Positions 34,000 through 43,230 of a stretch of 64,000 bases of DNA are shown here, one piece after another. A program made the position numbers and the translations under genes. The notes below the pieces were generated by a model. That model saw nothing but the letters and a program-made list of their open reading frames with translations. It did no database searches and was not told the origin of the DNA. The stretch's first letter is position 1. Every line of letters starts with the position of its first letter. Origin of the DNA: JAOUEA01 sp963762075 (GTDB lineage Bacteria; Actinomycetota; UBA4738; HRBIN12). The DNA lies in NCBI GenBank assembly GCA_963762075.1, contig CAVXJC010000003.1, positions 1 to 64,000 of the forward strand. The letters are read 5' to 3'.

Positions 34000-35046
34000 A
34001 TGAGGAAGTTCAGGAAGCACGCGAGCCTGCTGGCAGGTCTGCTCGCACTCTCGCTCGTGTCGGCAGCGTGTGGCAGCGACGATCCAGCCGGCAACGGTGC
34101 GACCGACGGCGGCACGACCGAGCCCGAGCTCGAGGGTTCGATCACGATCTCGGGTTCGTCGACCGTCGAGCCGATCTCGTCGATCGTCGCCGAGATCTTC
34201 AACGAGACGAGCCCGAACGTCGCGATCAGCGTCGACGGTCCGGGCACGGGTGACGGATTCGAGCTCTTCTGCAACGGCGAGACCGACATCTCCGACGCCT
34301 CACGGCCGATCGAGTCCGACGAAGCGAAGGCCTGCAAGAAGAACGGCATCGAGTACACGGAGCTCGAGGTCGCGCTCGACGGCGTGACCGTGATGACGAA
34401 CCCGGAGAACGCAGACGTCACGTGCCTGAACAACGGCGATCTGTACGCGTTGTTCGGACCGGAATCCGAGGGCCTCGAGACGTGGAGCGCCGCCGACCCG
34501 CTGGCCACGCAGGCCGGTGGCAATGGAGGCTTCCCCGATGTGCCGCTCGAGATCACCGCTCCGGGTGAGGAATCCGGTACATACGACGCATTCATCGAGC
34601 TCTCAGGTATCGAAGACATCGCCATCGAGCAAGGGGTGCCAGAAGACGATGCGGCAGCCCTTCGCAAGGACTACCAGGCCTCACCGAACGACAACGTCAT
34701 CATCACGGCGATGGAGGGTTCAACGAGCGCCCTGGGGTTCGTGGGCTTCGCATTCGCCGATGAGGCGGGCGACGCGGTCAAAGAGCTCGAGGTCGACGGC
34801 GGCGAAGGTTGTGTTGCGCCGACACCCGAGACGATCTCCGACGGTTCGTACCCCCTGTCGCGCTCGCTCTACATCTACGTGAGCGCCGAGGCGGCCGCGC
34901 GGCCAGAGGTCGCAGCCTACGTCGACTTCTACCTCGGCGACGAAGCGATGGCGACGGGCGGTCTGGCCGAGGAGGTCGGCTACATCGCCCTTCCATCGGA
35001 TCGTATCGAGGCCACCCGCTCCGCCTGGGAGTCGGCATCGGCTTGA
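34000..35046 (+). CDS. pstS: Phosphate-binding lipoprotein PstS
   Basis: A 348-residue substrate-binding protein. The signal peptide ends in a lipobox (SLVSAACGS), so it is anchored to the outer face of the membrane. The phosphate-binding loop ITISGSSTVEPISS near residue 49 and the SGTYDAF segment are typical. ATG 34000 follows GGAGGGG. It delivers phosphate to PstC-PstA-PstB. A strong hairpin after the gene separates it from pstC. Confidence 0.95.
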   Translation: MRKFRKHASLLAGLLALSLVSAACGSDDPAGNGATDGGTTEPELEGSITISGSSTVEPISSIVAEIFNETSPNVAISVDGPGTGDGFELFCNGETDISDASRPIESDEAKACKKNGIEYTELEVALDGVTVMTNPENADVTCLNNGDLYALFGPESEGLETWSAADPLATQAGGNGGFPDVPLEITAPGEESGTYDAFIELSGIEDIAIEQGVPEDDAAALRKDYQASPNDNVIITAMEGSTSALGFVGFAFADEAGDAVKELEVDGGEGCVAPTPETISDGSYPLSRSLYIYVSAEAAARPEVAAYVDFYLGDEAMATGGLAEEVGYIALPSDRIEATRSAWESASA

Positions 35047-35062
35047 TCCGCGATCACCGCTG

Positions 35063-35094
35063 AAGGGCCGAACGGCAACCGCCGTTCGGCCCTT
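35063..35094 (+). terminator. Long hairpin between pstS and pstC
   Basis: AAGGGCCGAACGGC-AACC-GCCGTTCGGCCCTT is a perfect 14-bp stem with a tetraloop, followed by CTCTGAGC. It can attenuate read-through or stabilise the pstS transcript, giving more PstS than permease. Confidence 0.8.
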
Positions 35095-35116
35095 CTCTGA
35101 GCCCGACACCGAGGGG

Positions 35117-35122
35117 TAAGGT
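35117..35122 (+). promoter_or_regulatory. Candidate -10 box TAAGGT before pstC
   Basis: TAAGGT ends 10 nt before ATG 35133, so pstC may also have its own start downstream of the hairpin. Confidence 0.35.
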
Positions 35123-35132
35123 AGCCGCCACC

Positions 35133-36083
35133 ATGGCCATGACGACGGGAGACCCGGGGCTGTCGATCAAGCGCCTCCGCGGCAGTCCCCGACGCAAGCG
35201 CAAGGAATCCCTCGTGCACGGCATCCTCGCCTCCGCAGCGGGGATCTCGTTGATCGTCAGCCTGGCCATCATCGTGGCGCTGATCGGCCAAGCGGTGAAC
35301 TTCCTCACCGAAGTCGATCTCGGGCAACTCTGGACTACAGGGTGGTTCCCCCGCAGCGGCATCGGCGAGTACGACATCCTCACGATCTTCATCGGCACGG
35401 TCGAGGTCTCCGTGATCGCGATGGTGATCGCAACGCCGCTGGGTCTCGGCGCGGCGATGTACCTGTCGGAATACGCGAGCCCCAGGGCTCGTGGCCGATT
35501 GAAGCCGATCATCGAGACGCTCGCCGGCATCCCGAGCGTGGTGCTGGGCTACTTCGCGCTCCAGGTGATCAATCCGACCATCGTGCAGGGCCTGTTCGGA
35601 GCCACACCGACGTTCACGATCATGGCAGCAGGCATCGGCGTGGGGATCCTCACGATCCCCTTGGTTGCATCCGTCGCCGAGGACGCCATGTACGCGGTGC
35701 CGAGGGCGCTGCGCGAGGCTGCCTATGGCATCGGAGCGCGCCGCAAGACCGTCACGACGAAGGTGGTCTTTCCGGCCGCCGTGTCGGGCATCATGGCGGC
35801 ATTGATCCTCGGGTTCTCTCGGGCGCTCGGCGAGACGATGGTCGTGGCGATCGCCGCAGGCGCCACGAGTGGAGCGACCCGGCATCTGAGCCCCCTGGAG
35901 CCCGGGCAGACGATGACCGGAGCGATCGCCTCGCTCGCGATCGGTTCCGACCAGGTCAAAGGCGCCGCCGGGCTCAATCCGTTCGATTCGCTCTACTTCG
36001 TGGGCTTGCTCCTGTTCGTGTTCACGCTGGGCCTCAATCTGCTGTCCGAGCGGTTCGTCCGCAGGGTTCGAAAGGACTACTGA
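35133..36083 (+). CDS. pstC: Phosphate ABC transporter permease PstC
   Basis: A 316-residue permease with six membrane helices. The EAA loop is ALREAAYGIGARRKTVTTKV, and the periplasmic part after the first helix is typical of PstC. It forms the channel with PstA. The stop overlaps the pstA start (TGATG). Confidence 0.93.
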   Translation: MAMTTGDPGLSIKRLRGSPRRKRKESLVHGILASAAGISLIVSLAIIVALIGQAVNFLTEVDLGQLWTTGWFPRSGIGEYDILTIFIGTVEVSVIAMVIATPLGLGAAMYLSEYASPRARGRLKPIIETLAGIPSVVLGYFALQVINPTIVQGLFGATPTFTIMAAGIGVGILTIPLVASVAEDAMYAVPRALREAAYGIGARRKTVTTKVVFPAAVSGIMAALILGFSRALGETMVVAIAAGATSGATRHLSPLEPGQTMTGAIASLAIGSDQVKGAAGLNPFDSLYFVGLLLFVFTLGLNLLSERFVRRVRKDY

Positions 36084-37030
36084 TGGCAGCGATCGCGCCG
36101 ACGCAGCAGGTGCGCAGCACCGTCGAGCTCGTGCTTCGAGGCAGCAGACGCGACGTCACCGGCCGCCTCTTCCAAGCGGGCTTGCTGCTGTCCTTGCTGC
36201 TGTCGCTGGCGATCCTCATCGTGCTGCTCGGCACGGCGCTCGCCGCCGCCTGGCCTGTGTTGTCGACCCGGCTCGGAGACTTCGTGACCAGCAATGTGTC
36301 CCGCCTCGACAGCAGGGCGGGGGTGCGCCAGGGCATCATCGGATCACTCGTCCTGATCGGATTCGTCGCGGTCGTGGCCCTGCCGCTCGGCATCGCCGCG
36401 GCGATCTATCTTCAGGAGTATGCGCGCGACACCCGGCTCAATCGCCTGCTCACGACGAACATCCGCAACCTCGCCGGAGTGCCGTCGATCGTCTACGGCA
36501 TCCTCGGCCTCGTGGTGTTCGTGAAGACCCTCCGATCGATCACGGGGCCAGAGAACTTCGGCCGAAGCTACATCGCGGGCGGCATGACGCTGGCGGTGCT
36601 CGCGCTGCCCATCATCATCTTGATCACGATGGAGGCCCTCCGCGCCGTGCCCAAGAGCATCAGGGAGGCAGCCTATGGCGTCGGCGCCACGCGATGGGAG
36701 GTCGTCCGCAGCCACGTACTCCCGTACGCAGCCCCGGGTATCTTCACCGGCACGATCCTTTCCCTGGCACGCGCGTTCGGGGAGACGGCGCCGTTGCTGC
36801 TCGTGGGGGCGGTGACCGGCTATCTCTCGACCCCAACGGGACGATCGCCGCTCGAGATCCTGCAGGGTTCGTACACCGCTTTGCCGACGCAGATCTTCTC
36901 CTGGTCGCGTCTTGCGGGTGAGGGGTGGGAGGCGAACACCGCCGCGGCGATCATCGTGCTGCTCGCGATCATCCTCGTGGTGAACCTCCTCGCCATCATG
37001 CTGAGGAACCGATATGACCGAAAGTGGTGA
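36083..37030 (+). CDS. pstA: Phosphate ABC transporter permease PstA
   Basis: A 315-residue permease. The EAA loop reads SIREAAYGVGATRWEVVRS, and six helices are visible (first LLLSLLLSLAILIVLLGTAL). ATG 36083 shares a base with the pstC stop, as usual in this operon. It overlaps pstB by 17 nt. Confidence 0.93.
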   Translation: MAAIAPTQQVRSTVELVLRGSRRDVTGRLFQAGLLLSLLLSLAILIVLLGTALAAAWPVLSTRLGDFVTSNVSRLDSRAGVRQGIIGSLVLIGFVAVVALPLGIAAAIYLQEYARDTRLNRLLTTNIRNLAGVPSIVYGILGLVVFVKTLRSITGPENFGRSYIAGGMTLAVLALPIIILITMEALRAVPKSIREAAYGVGATRWEVVRSHVLPYAAPGIFTGTILSLARAFGETAPLLLVGAVTGYLSTPTGRSPLEILQGSYTALPTQIFSWSRLAGEGWEANTAAAIIVLLAIILVVNLLAIMLRNRYDRKW

Positions 37031-37910
37031 GCCGATGGACACGACCGACCTGACGCCGGTGCCTTCCGTCACCGAAGATGGGCCCACAGTCATGGTGAAG
37101 CCGTCGAACGTGAGCGAGGAGGAAGAGGCGACGCGCGAGATGGTGTTCTCGACGTCCGACCTGGCCGTCTACTACGGCGACTTCCGGGCGATACGTGACA
37201 TCAACCTCCCGATCTTGAAGAACGAGATCACCGCGTTGATCGGACCCTCCGGCTGCGGCAAGACGACGTTCCTGCGATGTTTGAATCGCATGAACGATCT
37301 GATCGAGGGAGCCCGGGTCGAGGGCACGCTGCTGTACCACGGCGTCGACCTCTACGACGAGCGCGTCGATCCGGTTGAGGTGCGCCGGCGCATCGGCATG
37401 GTGTTCCAGAAGCCGAACCCGTTCCCGAAGTCGATCTACGACAACGTCTCGTTCGGCCCGAAGATCGCCGGCTACAAGGGCAACATGGACGATCTCGTCG
37501 AGGAGAGTCTGCGCAAGGCGGCGCTGTGGGACGAGGTGAAGGACAAGCTCAAGGAGTCGGGTCTGGCCTTGTCGGGCGGACAGCAGCAGCGCTTGTGCAT
37601 CGCGAGGGCGATCGCCACCAAGCCAGACGTGATCTTGATGGACGAGCCGTGTTCCGCGCTCGACCCCATCGCGACCGCCAAGATCGAAGAGCTGATGCAG
37701 GAGCTCGTGGCCGATTACACGATCGTGATCGTGACTCACAACATGCAGCAGGCCGCCCGAGTCTCGGACCGTACGGCGTTCTTCACGGTCGAGGTGCACG
37801 ACGACGGCTCGCGTACGGGCATGATCGTGGAGTTCGAGCGAACGGAGACCATCTTCACCAACCCCGCCGATCAGCGCACCGAAGACTACGTGACCGGGCG
37901 GTTCGGATGA
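37014..37910 (+). CDS. pstB: Phosphate ABC transporter ATPase PstB
   Basis: A 298-residue ATPase with Walker A GPSGCGKTT, signature LSGGQQQRLCIARAI and Walker B VILMDEPCSALDP, plus the H-loop THNMQQAARVSD. About 45 N-terminal residues precede the ABC domain and are acidic (SEEEEATREM), longer than usual. It energises phosphate uptake. The 3' end overlaps phoU by 4 nt. Confidence 0.95.
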   Translation: MTESGEPMDTTDLTPVPSVTEDGPTVMVKPSNVSEEEEATREMVFSTSDLAVYYGDFRAIRDINLPILKNEITALIGPSGCGKTTFLRCLNRMNDLIEGARVEGTLLYHGVDLYDERVDPVEVRRRIGMVFQKPNPFPKSIYDNVSFGPKIAGYKGNMDDLVEESLRKAALWDEVKDKLKESGLALSGGQQQRLCIARAIATKPDVILMDEPCSALDPIATAKIEELMQELVADYTIVIVTHNMQQAARVSDRTAFFTVEVHDDGSRTGMIVEFERTETIFTNPADQRTEDYVTGRFG

Positions 37911-38587
37911 CGAGAGAGGCCTTCCACGAGGAGCTCGAGAAGACCGAGCTCGAGCTGCTCAGCCTCGGCGAGCTGGCCGGGACAGCCGTGCAGCGAGCGG
38001 TCGACTCCCTGGTGCAGCACGACGACGAGAAGGCGCAGTCGGTGATCGATGCGGATGACCAGATCGACGATCTCTACCTGAGCATCGATTCCGGTGTCCT
38101 GCAGATGCTGGCCCTGCAGTCACCGGTCGCGCAGGATCTTCGACTCATCTCGGCCATCCTGCATTGCAACCTGCATCTCGAACGGGTTGGCGACCAGGCC
38201 GTCAACGTCGCGAAGATGTATCTGCGAACGAAGGACGCCCGGGGCAGCGTCTCGATGCGCCAGCAGATCGAGGAGATGGGATCGCTCGTGGTGGCCATGG
38301 TGCGCACCGCCATGGAATCGTTCGGGCGACGCGACCTCGATCTCGCGTTCAAGGTCCCCATGATGGACGACCCGGTCGATCGGTTGAACCGCTCGACCCA
38401 CCTCGAAGCGCTGAAGCTCGCCGACGATGCGACCCAGCTCGACTGGGGACTCCACATGAACATGGCGGCCCGCGCGCTCGAGCGGGTCGGCGACAACGCC
38501 GTCGATATCGCCGAGCAGGTGGGCTTCCTGCTCACGGGTGAGTTCCGAGAGTTCACCGATGCGTCGCACGGCGTGGTGATCGAATGA
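37907..38587 (+). CDS. phoU: Phosphate-specific regulator PhoU
   Basis: A 226-residue protein of two three-helix PhoU repeats. Metal-ligand motifs such as HLERVGDQAVN and ALERVGDNAVDIA lie at equivalent places in the two repeats. PhoU couples the Pst transporter to the sensor kinase and represses the regulon when phosphate is ample. ATG 37907 lies within the pstB stop, and its own stop overlaps the response regulator by 4 nt. Confidence 0.95.
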   Translation: MTREAFHEELEKTELELLSLGELAGTAVQRAVDSLVQHDDEKAQSVIDADDQIDDLYLSIDSGVLQMLALQSPVAQDLRLISAILHCNLHLERVGDQAVNVAKMYLRTKDARGSVSMRQQIEEMGSLVVAMVRTAMESFGRRDLDLAFKVPMMDDPVDRLNRSTHLEALKLADDATQLDWGLHMNMAARALERVGDNAVDIAEQVGFLLTGEFREFTDASHGVVIE

Positions 38588-39321
38588 GCGCCGTGCCTCA
38601 TGATCAGGCAGCCAGCCCGACGGTCGCCGAGCCCGCGGCATACATCCTCATCGTCGAGGACGAGGAGTCGCTCGCCGACTCCGTTCGCTACAACCTCGAG
38701 CGCGAGGGGTTCCGGGTGGCGGTCGCTTCCGACGGACGGCGAGCGCTCGACCGGTTCCGCGTCGAGCAGCCGTCCCTCGTGATCCTCGACCTGATGTTGC
38801 CGGAGATCTCGGGCCTCGACGTCTGCCGCACGATCCGCGCTGAGAGCGACGTGCCCATCATCATGGTCACGGCCAAAGACTCCGAGGCCGACAAGGTCAC
38901 GGGCCTCGAGCTGGGGGCCGACGACTACGTGACGAAACCATTCTCGGTGCGTGAGCTCGTCTCGCGGGTGCGGGCGCATCTACGCCGGGCGAACATGCGG
39001 GGCGAGATGGCTCCTGCCGAGGAAGTATTGCGTGGAGGTCCGGTCGAGATGGACGTCGCGCGCCACGAGGTGCGGGTGCGCGGTGAGAGCGTCGCGCTCC
39101 CACCGAAGGAGTTCGAGCTGCTCGAGGCGTTCCTGCGTCGTAAGGATCGCTTGCTCACCCGGCTGTTCCTGATCGAGGACGTCTGGGGCGCCGACTACGT
39201 CGGTGACACCAAGACCCTCGACGTGCATGTGAAGCGCCTCCGTCAGAAGATCGAGACCGATCCCCATGACCCCCGGCATCTGGTCACGATCCGGGGGTTG
39301 GGCTACAAGTTCTCGGACTGA
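38584..39321 (+). CDS. PhoB/RegX3/PhoP-type response regulator
   Basis: A 245-residue OmpR-family regulator. The receiver has the acidic pair in LIVEDEESLAD, phospho-acceptor D69 in LVILDLMLPE, and K118 in YVTKPFS. The winged-helix domain ends with VHVKRLRQKIETDPHDPRHL and TIRGLGYKFSD. It is the likely partner of the kinase at 32625-33779 and the likely binder of the PHO boxes. Its placement between phoU and ppk1 ties phosphate sensing to polyphosphate synthesis. Confidence 0.93.
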   Translation: MSAVPHDQAASPTVAEPAAYILIVEDEESLADSVRYNLEREGFRVAVASDGRRALDRFRVEQPSLVILDLMLPEISGLDVCRTIRAESDVPIIMVTAKDSEADKVTGLELGADDYVTKPFSVRELVSRVRAHLRRANMRGEMAPAEEVLRGGPVEMDVARHEVRVRGESVALPPKEFELLEAFLRRKDRLLTRLFLIEDVWGADYVGDTKTLDVHVKRLRQKIETDPHDPRHLVTIRGLGYKFSD

Positions 39322-39332
39322 GCGGGGCGGCC

Positions 39333-41405
39333 GTGGCGACGGAGCCATTCAGCGAGCCGGCGGCAAAGGGCTCTCGGTTCATCAACCGTGAGCTCTCCTG
39401 GCTCGAGTTCGAGGCGCGGGTGCTCGCCCTCGCCGAGGATCCGAGCCGGCCGCTGCTCGAGCGGGTGAAGTTCGCGGCGATCTATAGCCAGAACCTCGAC
39501 GAGTTCTTCCAGATCCGGGTGTCGGGTCTCGAAGAACAGGTCGACGCCGGCGTCGCCGCGATCACCCCAGACGGCATGACCCCCGTGGAGCAGCTCGCGG
39601 CGATACGCGAACGGGTCGAGAGCCTGCAAGGGAGAGCCGAGGCTCTGGTCGTCGACGACTTGCTGCCCGCGCTCGAGAAGGAGCACATCCGTATCGTGCA
39701 TTGGGCGCAGCTCGACGAAGCCGATCGCGAGTTGCTGGGGCGACAGTTCCGGGAGCGCATCTTCCCGGTGCTGACGCCGCTCTCGGTCGACCCGTCGCAT
39801 CCGTTCCCATACATCTCGAACCTGTCGTTGAATCTCGCGGCAGTGATCAGAGATCCGACGACAGGGGAGCGCCGCTTCGCGAGGGTGAAGATCCCGCCGT
39901 TGCTGCCCAGGTTCACCGAGCTCCCCGACGGCGAGCGCTTCGTTCCGCTCGAGGAGATCATCGCCGCACACCTGGACCAACTCTTCCCGGGTATGGACAT
40001 CGTGGGAGTCCACGTCTTCCGAGTGACGCGTGACGCCGACGTCGAAGTAGAGGAAGACGAGGCAGATGACTTGCTGGCTGCGATCGAGATCGAGCTGCAG
40101 CGTCGGCAGCGCGGCGCGACTCCGATCCGGCTGGAGATCGACCCGGCGATGAGCCAGGAGTTGCGCCAGCTCCTGATGCGAGAGCTCGGCGTCGACGATC
40201 CGCAGGTCTACGTCGGGGAATGGCTGCTCGCCCTGGGTGATCTGTGGTTCTTCGCCGGACTCGATCGGGCGGATCTCAAAGACGAACCGTGGGCGCCGGT
40301 CACCCCCCCCGTGCTGCAGTCCACGGAGGGGCCGGTCGACATCTTCTCGGCGATCAGGCGGGCCGACATCCTCGTGCATCACCCGTACGACTCGTTCTCG
40401 GCCTCGGTCGAGGCGTTCGTCGCGCAGGCTGCGCGCGACCCCGACGTCCTCGCGATCAAACAGACCCTGTACCGCACGTCGTCGGGCAGCCCCATCATCC
40501 ATTCGCTCGTGCGCGCCGCGCAGGCCGGGAAGCAGGTCGTCGCGTTGGTGGAGCTCAAGGCTCGGTTCGACGAGCTGGCGAACATCACGTTCGCGAGGAC
40601 GCTGGAGACCGCGGGCGTGCACGTCGTGTACGGCGTCGTCGGGCTCAAGACGCACGCCAAGACCTGCTTGGTCGTTCGTCGCGAGGGGAGCGGCATCCGC
40701 CGGTACGCGCACATCGGGACCGGCAACTACAACCCGGCGACGGCACGGCTCTACGAGGACCTCGGCCTGCTGACCGCCGACCCCGATCTGGGGGCAGATC
40801 TCACCGACCTGTTCAATCTGCTCACCGGCTACAGCCGGCAACGGGAGTATCGCAAGCTGCTCGTCGCCCCGGTGACGATGCGCCCAGGTCTCGATGCGTT
40901 GATCCGCAGGGAGATGGGCCATGACGATGGATCGATAGTGCTGAAGCTGAACAGCCTCGCCGACGCCGAACTCATCGACGGGCTGTACGAGGCGTCGCAA
41001 GCGGGGGTGACCATCGATCTGCTGGTGCGCGGCATCTGCTGCATGCGGCCCGGCGTTCCAGCCCTGTCCGAGAACGTGCGGGTTCGCTCGATCGTAGGAC
41101 GGTTCCTCGAACATTCCCGCATCTTCCGCTTCGGAAGCGAAGCTCGAGGCTACGACTATCTCATGGGCTCGGCCGACTGGATGCCCCGCAACCTCGATCG
41201 ACGGGTCGAAGCGATGACGCCCGTCGAGGACCCCTCGCTGCAGGAACGGCTGAGCGAGATCCTGCGCGTCGAACTCGACGACGATGAGCTCGCGTGGGAG
41301 CTCGACGCCGAAGGCTCGTGGCACAAGGTGCCGGCGAGCCGTGGGATCGACGCCCACCGTGCGTTGCAGCGGCTCGCGGTGGAGCGCTCGGGCATCGACC
41401 GGTGA
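39333..41405 (+). CDS. ppk1: Polyphosphate kinase 1
   Basis: A 690-residue enzyme that makes polyphosphate from ATP. The N-terminal domain starts FINRELSWLEFEARVLALA; catalytic histidines are H441 in LKTHAKTCLVV and H594 in RFLEHSRIFRFG, with HIGTGNYNPATARLYEDLGL between. Length and domain order are standard. The GTG start lies 11 nt after the regulator stop, so it is in the pst transcript, and its stop overlaps the CHAD gene by 4 nt. Confidence 0.95.
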   Translation: MATEPFSEPAAKGSRFINRELSWLEFEARVLALAEDPSRPLLERVKFAAIYSQNLDEFFQIRVSGLEEQVDAGVAAITPDGMTPVEQLAAIRERVESLQGRAEALVVDDLLPALEKEHIRIVHWAQLDEADRELLGRQFRERIFPVLTPLSVDPSHPFPYISNLSLNLAAVIRDPTTGERRFARVKIPPLLPRFTELPDGERFVPLEEIIAAHLDQLFPGMDIVGVHVFRVTRDADVEVEEDEADDLLAAIEIELQRRQRGATPIRLEIDPAMSQELRQLLMRELGVDDPQVYVGEWLLALGDLWFFAGLDRADLKDEPWAPVTPPVLQSTEGPVDIFSAIRRADILVHHPYDSFSASVEAFVAQAARDPDVLAIKQTLYRTSSGSPIIHSLVRAAQAGKQVVALVELKARFDELANITFARTLETAGVHVVYGVVGLKTHAKTCLVVRREGSGIRRYAHIGTGNYNPATARLYEDLGLLTADPDLGADLTDLFNLLTGYSRQREYRKLLVAPVTMRPGLDALIRREMGHDDGSIVLKLNSLADAELIDGLYEASQAGVTIDLLVRGICCMRPGVPALSENVRVRSIVGRFLEHSRIFRFGSEARGYDYLMGSADWMPRNLDRRVEAMTPVEDPSLQERLSEILRVELDDDELAWELDAEGSWHKVPASRGIDAHRALQRLAVERSGIDR

Positions 41406-42319
41406 GCTCACACGCTCGCGAGCCGAGTGACATCATCGTGCCGAAGGTCGGCCGGTCGTCGACCACAGGTGAGGTCATCGAGTGGACGATCGCTTCGTCG
41501 ACGCACCGATTGCTTGCCCATGAGAACGCCGTACAGCGCGGCGTCGACCTGGAAGGTGTGCATCAGGCGCGAGTGGCCACCCGCAGGCTCCGATCCGACC
41601 TCCGTACCTTCGGCGCCATGATCGATGCACGCCGTCGTGACGACCTTCGCCGTGATCTGCGCTGGCTCGGAGCCAGGCTTGGGGCGGTGAGAGATCTGGA
41701 CGTGTTGCAAGAGCGCCTCCGCACCCACGGGACGATGCTTGCGGATGCCGACCGATCGGGGCTCGCCGCCGTGCTCGACCAGGCGCGGGCGCAGCGTGAG
41801 CCCGCTCGGCAAGCCCTCTTGTCCACCATGCGTGGGTCGAGGTACGCGGATCTGATCGAAGCGCTCTACGACGCGCTCGCGCGTTCCATCGTGCGCGATG
41901 AGGTTGCGAACGCTCCCGCCGTCCGCATCATGGGTGGAGCCATGGCGCCCCCCTGGAGCAAGCTGAAGAAGTCATGCGACGACCTCGAACCCGGCAGTCC
42001 CGACGCCGATCTGCATGTGGCGCGCATCAGAGCGAAGCATGTGCGGTACGCAGCCGATTCCCTCGCCCCGGTGTTCGGCAAGCCCGCGCGCCGGCTGGCA
42101 CGGCGCGCCGAGGCTTTGCAAGAGGTGCTCGGCCGCCATCAGGACGCCGTGGTTGCCATCTCGTGGCTGCGCGAGCAAACAGAGAGATCTGCACCGACGA
42201 TGGCGGCGGCTGCCGCCATGTTGGTCGGCATCGAGGTCACCATCCGTGACGATGCCCGTCACGACTGGCCGGCAGTCTGGGCGGAGCTTCGGCCCAAGGA
42301 GCTGAGGTTCTGGGTATGA
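41402..42319 (+). CDS. CHAD domain protein (polyphosphate-associated)
   Basis: A 305-residue all-helical protein with a basic CHAD domain. Paired histidine and arginine clusters (VHQARVATRRLRSDLRTF near residue 50, and LHVARIRAKHVRYAADSL near 205) are the known polyphosphate-binding features. No CYTH triphosphatase domain is fused. GTG 41402 overlaps the ppk1 stop. Its place between ppk1 and the Nudix gene supports binding or localising polyphosphate granules. Confidence 0.88.
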   Translation: MSSHAREPSDIIVPKVGRSSTTGEVIEWTIASSTHRLLAHENAVQRGVDLEGVHQARVATRRLRSDLRTFGAMIDARRRDDLRRDLRWLGARLGAVRDLDVLQERLRTHGTMLADADRSGLAAVLDQARAQREPARQALLSTMRGSRYADLIEALYDALARSIVRDEVANAPAVRIMGGAMAPPWSKLKKSCDDLEPGSPDADLHVARIRAKHVRYAADSLAPVFGKPARRLARRAEALQEVLGRHQDAVVAISWLREQTERSAPTMAAAAAMLVGIEVTIRDDARHDWPAVWAELRPKELRFWV

Positions 42320-43170
42320 GGCTGCGCGTTCGGGCCGCCGGCGGCGTCGTGCGTCGGCGGGGCGAACAAGGGCCTGAGATCGCCGTGGTGCATCGGCCCC
42401 GCTACGACGACTGGACCTTCCCGAAGGGAAAGGCGCACGAGGGAGAGTCGGACGAGGACACCGCCGAGCGCGAGGTCCGCGAGGAGACCGGCATCCGGTG
42501 CGAACGGGGTCCCGAGGTCGTGACCGTCCGCTACCGCGATCATCTCGCGCGGACCAAGGTCGTGCGTTACTGGCTGATGTACCCGGCGGGCGGAGCATTC
42601 GTTCCGAACGCCGAGGTCGATGAAATGCGATGGGTCGATGCTGCGAGCGCGAACGCCTTGCTCACCTACGACCACGATCGACGCGTGCTCGCGAGTGCGC
42701 TGACGTTCGACCAGCCGGCCTACCTCGTTCGCCACGCCAAGGCCGGTGATCCTGAAGCGTGGCACGAAGACGATCTGCTCCGGCCGCTGAGCCGCAAGGG
42801 CTTGGCGCAGGCGGAAGGTCTGATCGCGGCTTTCCGGGATCTCGATGTCGATCAGGTGATGTCGAGTCCTGCGGTGCGTTGCCGCCAGACCGTTCGCCCG
42901 CTCGGGCTCGCTCGCTCGATCCCGGTCGAAACACGCGGTGAGCTCGCAGAAGGCGCGAGCGTCGAATCGGCGCTCGCATTCGTGTGGTCGAGGGGCGGGG
43001 CCGTCGTCATGTGCACTCACGGGGACGTGATCCCTGCCGTGGTGACCCGCCTCGCCGAACTCGGGGCGGAGATGCTTCATCGTCCGGCATGGAAGAAGGG
43101 TTCGACCTGGATCCTCGAACGCGATGCAGGGCTGTTCACGTCACTTCGATACCTTCCTCCGCCGGCTTGA
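42316..43170 (+). CDS. Nudix hydrolase fused to a SixA-like histidine phosphatase (MutT1-like)
   Basis: A 284-residue two-domain protein. Residues 1-130 carry the Nudix box GKAHEGESDEDTAEREVREETG; the second domain has YLVRHAKAGDP (phosphatase histidine) and VVMCTHGDVIP. Mycobacterial MutT1 has the same fusion, removes oxidised GTP or diadenosine polyphosphates, and sits next to ppk1. The same gene pairing here supports a role in nucleotide polyphosphate turnover. It is the last gene of the phosphate transcript. Confidence 0.9.
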   Translation: MRLRVRAAGGVVRRRGEQGPEIAVVHRPRYDDWTFPKGKAHEGESDEDTAEREVREETGIRCERGPEVVTVRYRDHLARTKVVRYWLMYPAGGAFVPNAEVDEMRWVDAASANALLTYDHDRRVLASALTFDQPAYLVRHAKAGDPEAWHEDDLLRPLSRKGLAQAEGLIAAFRDLDVDQVMSSPAVRCRQTVRPLGLARSIPVETRGELAEGASVESALAFVWSRGGAVVMCTHGDVIPAVVTRLAELGAEMLHRPAWKKGSTWILERDAGLFTSLRYLPPPA

Positions 43171-43218
43171 TCGTCGTCGCCAGAGACGATCGGCCATCGT
43201 GCCGACAACGCCGTTCGG

Positions 43219-43224
43219 TAGGCT
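43219..43224 (+). promoter_or_regulatory. -10 box TAGGCT, leaderless corA
   Basis: TAGGCT ends 6 nt before the GTG start at 43231; TGCCGAC-like bases lie about 20 nt further upstream. Confidence 0.5.
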
Positions 43225-43230
43225 CCTGCG

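Noticed and set aside
39303..41411. A 702-codon open frame on the minus strand opposite ppk1
   Set aside because: It is a codon-bias mirror of ppk1: low-complexity Arg/His/Asp-rich translation, no domain and no start signal.
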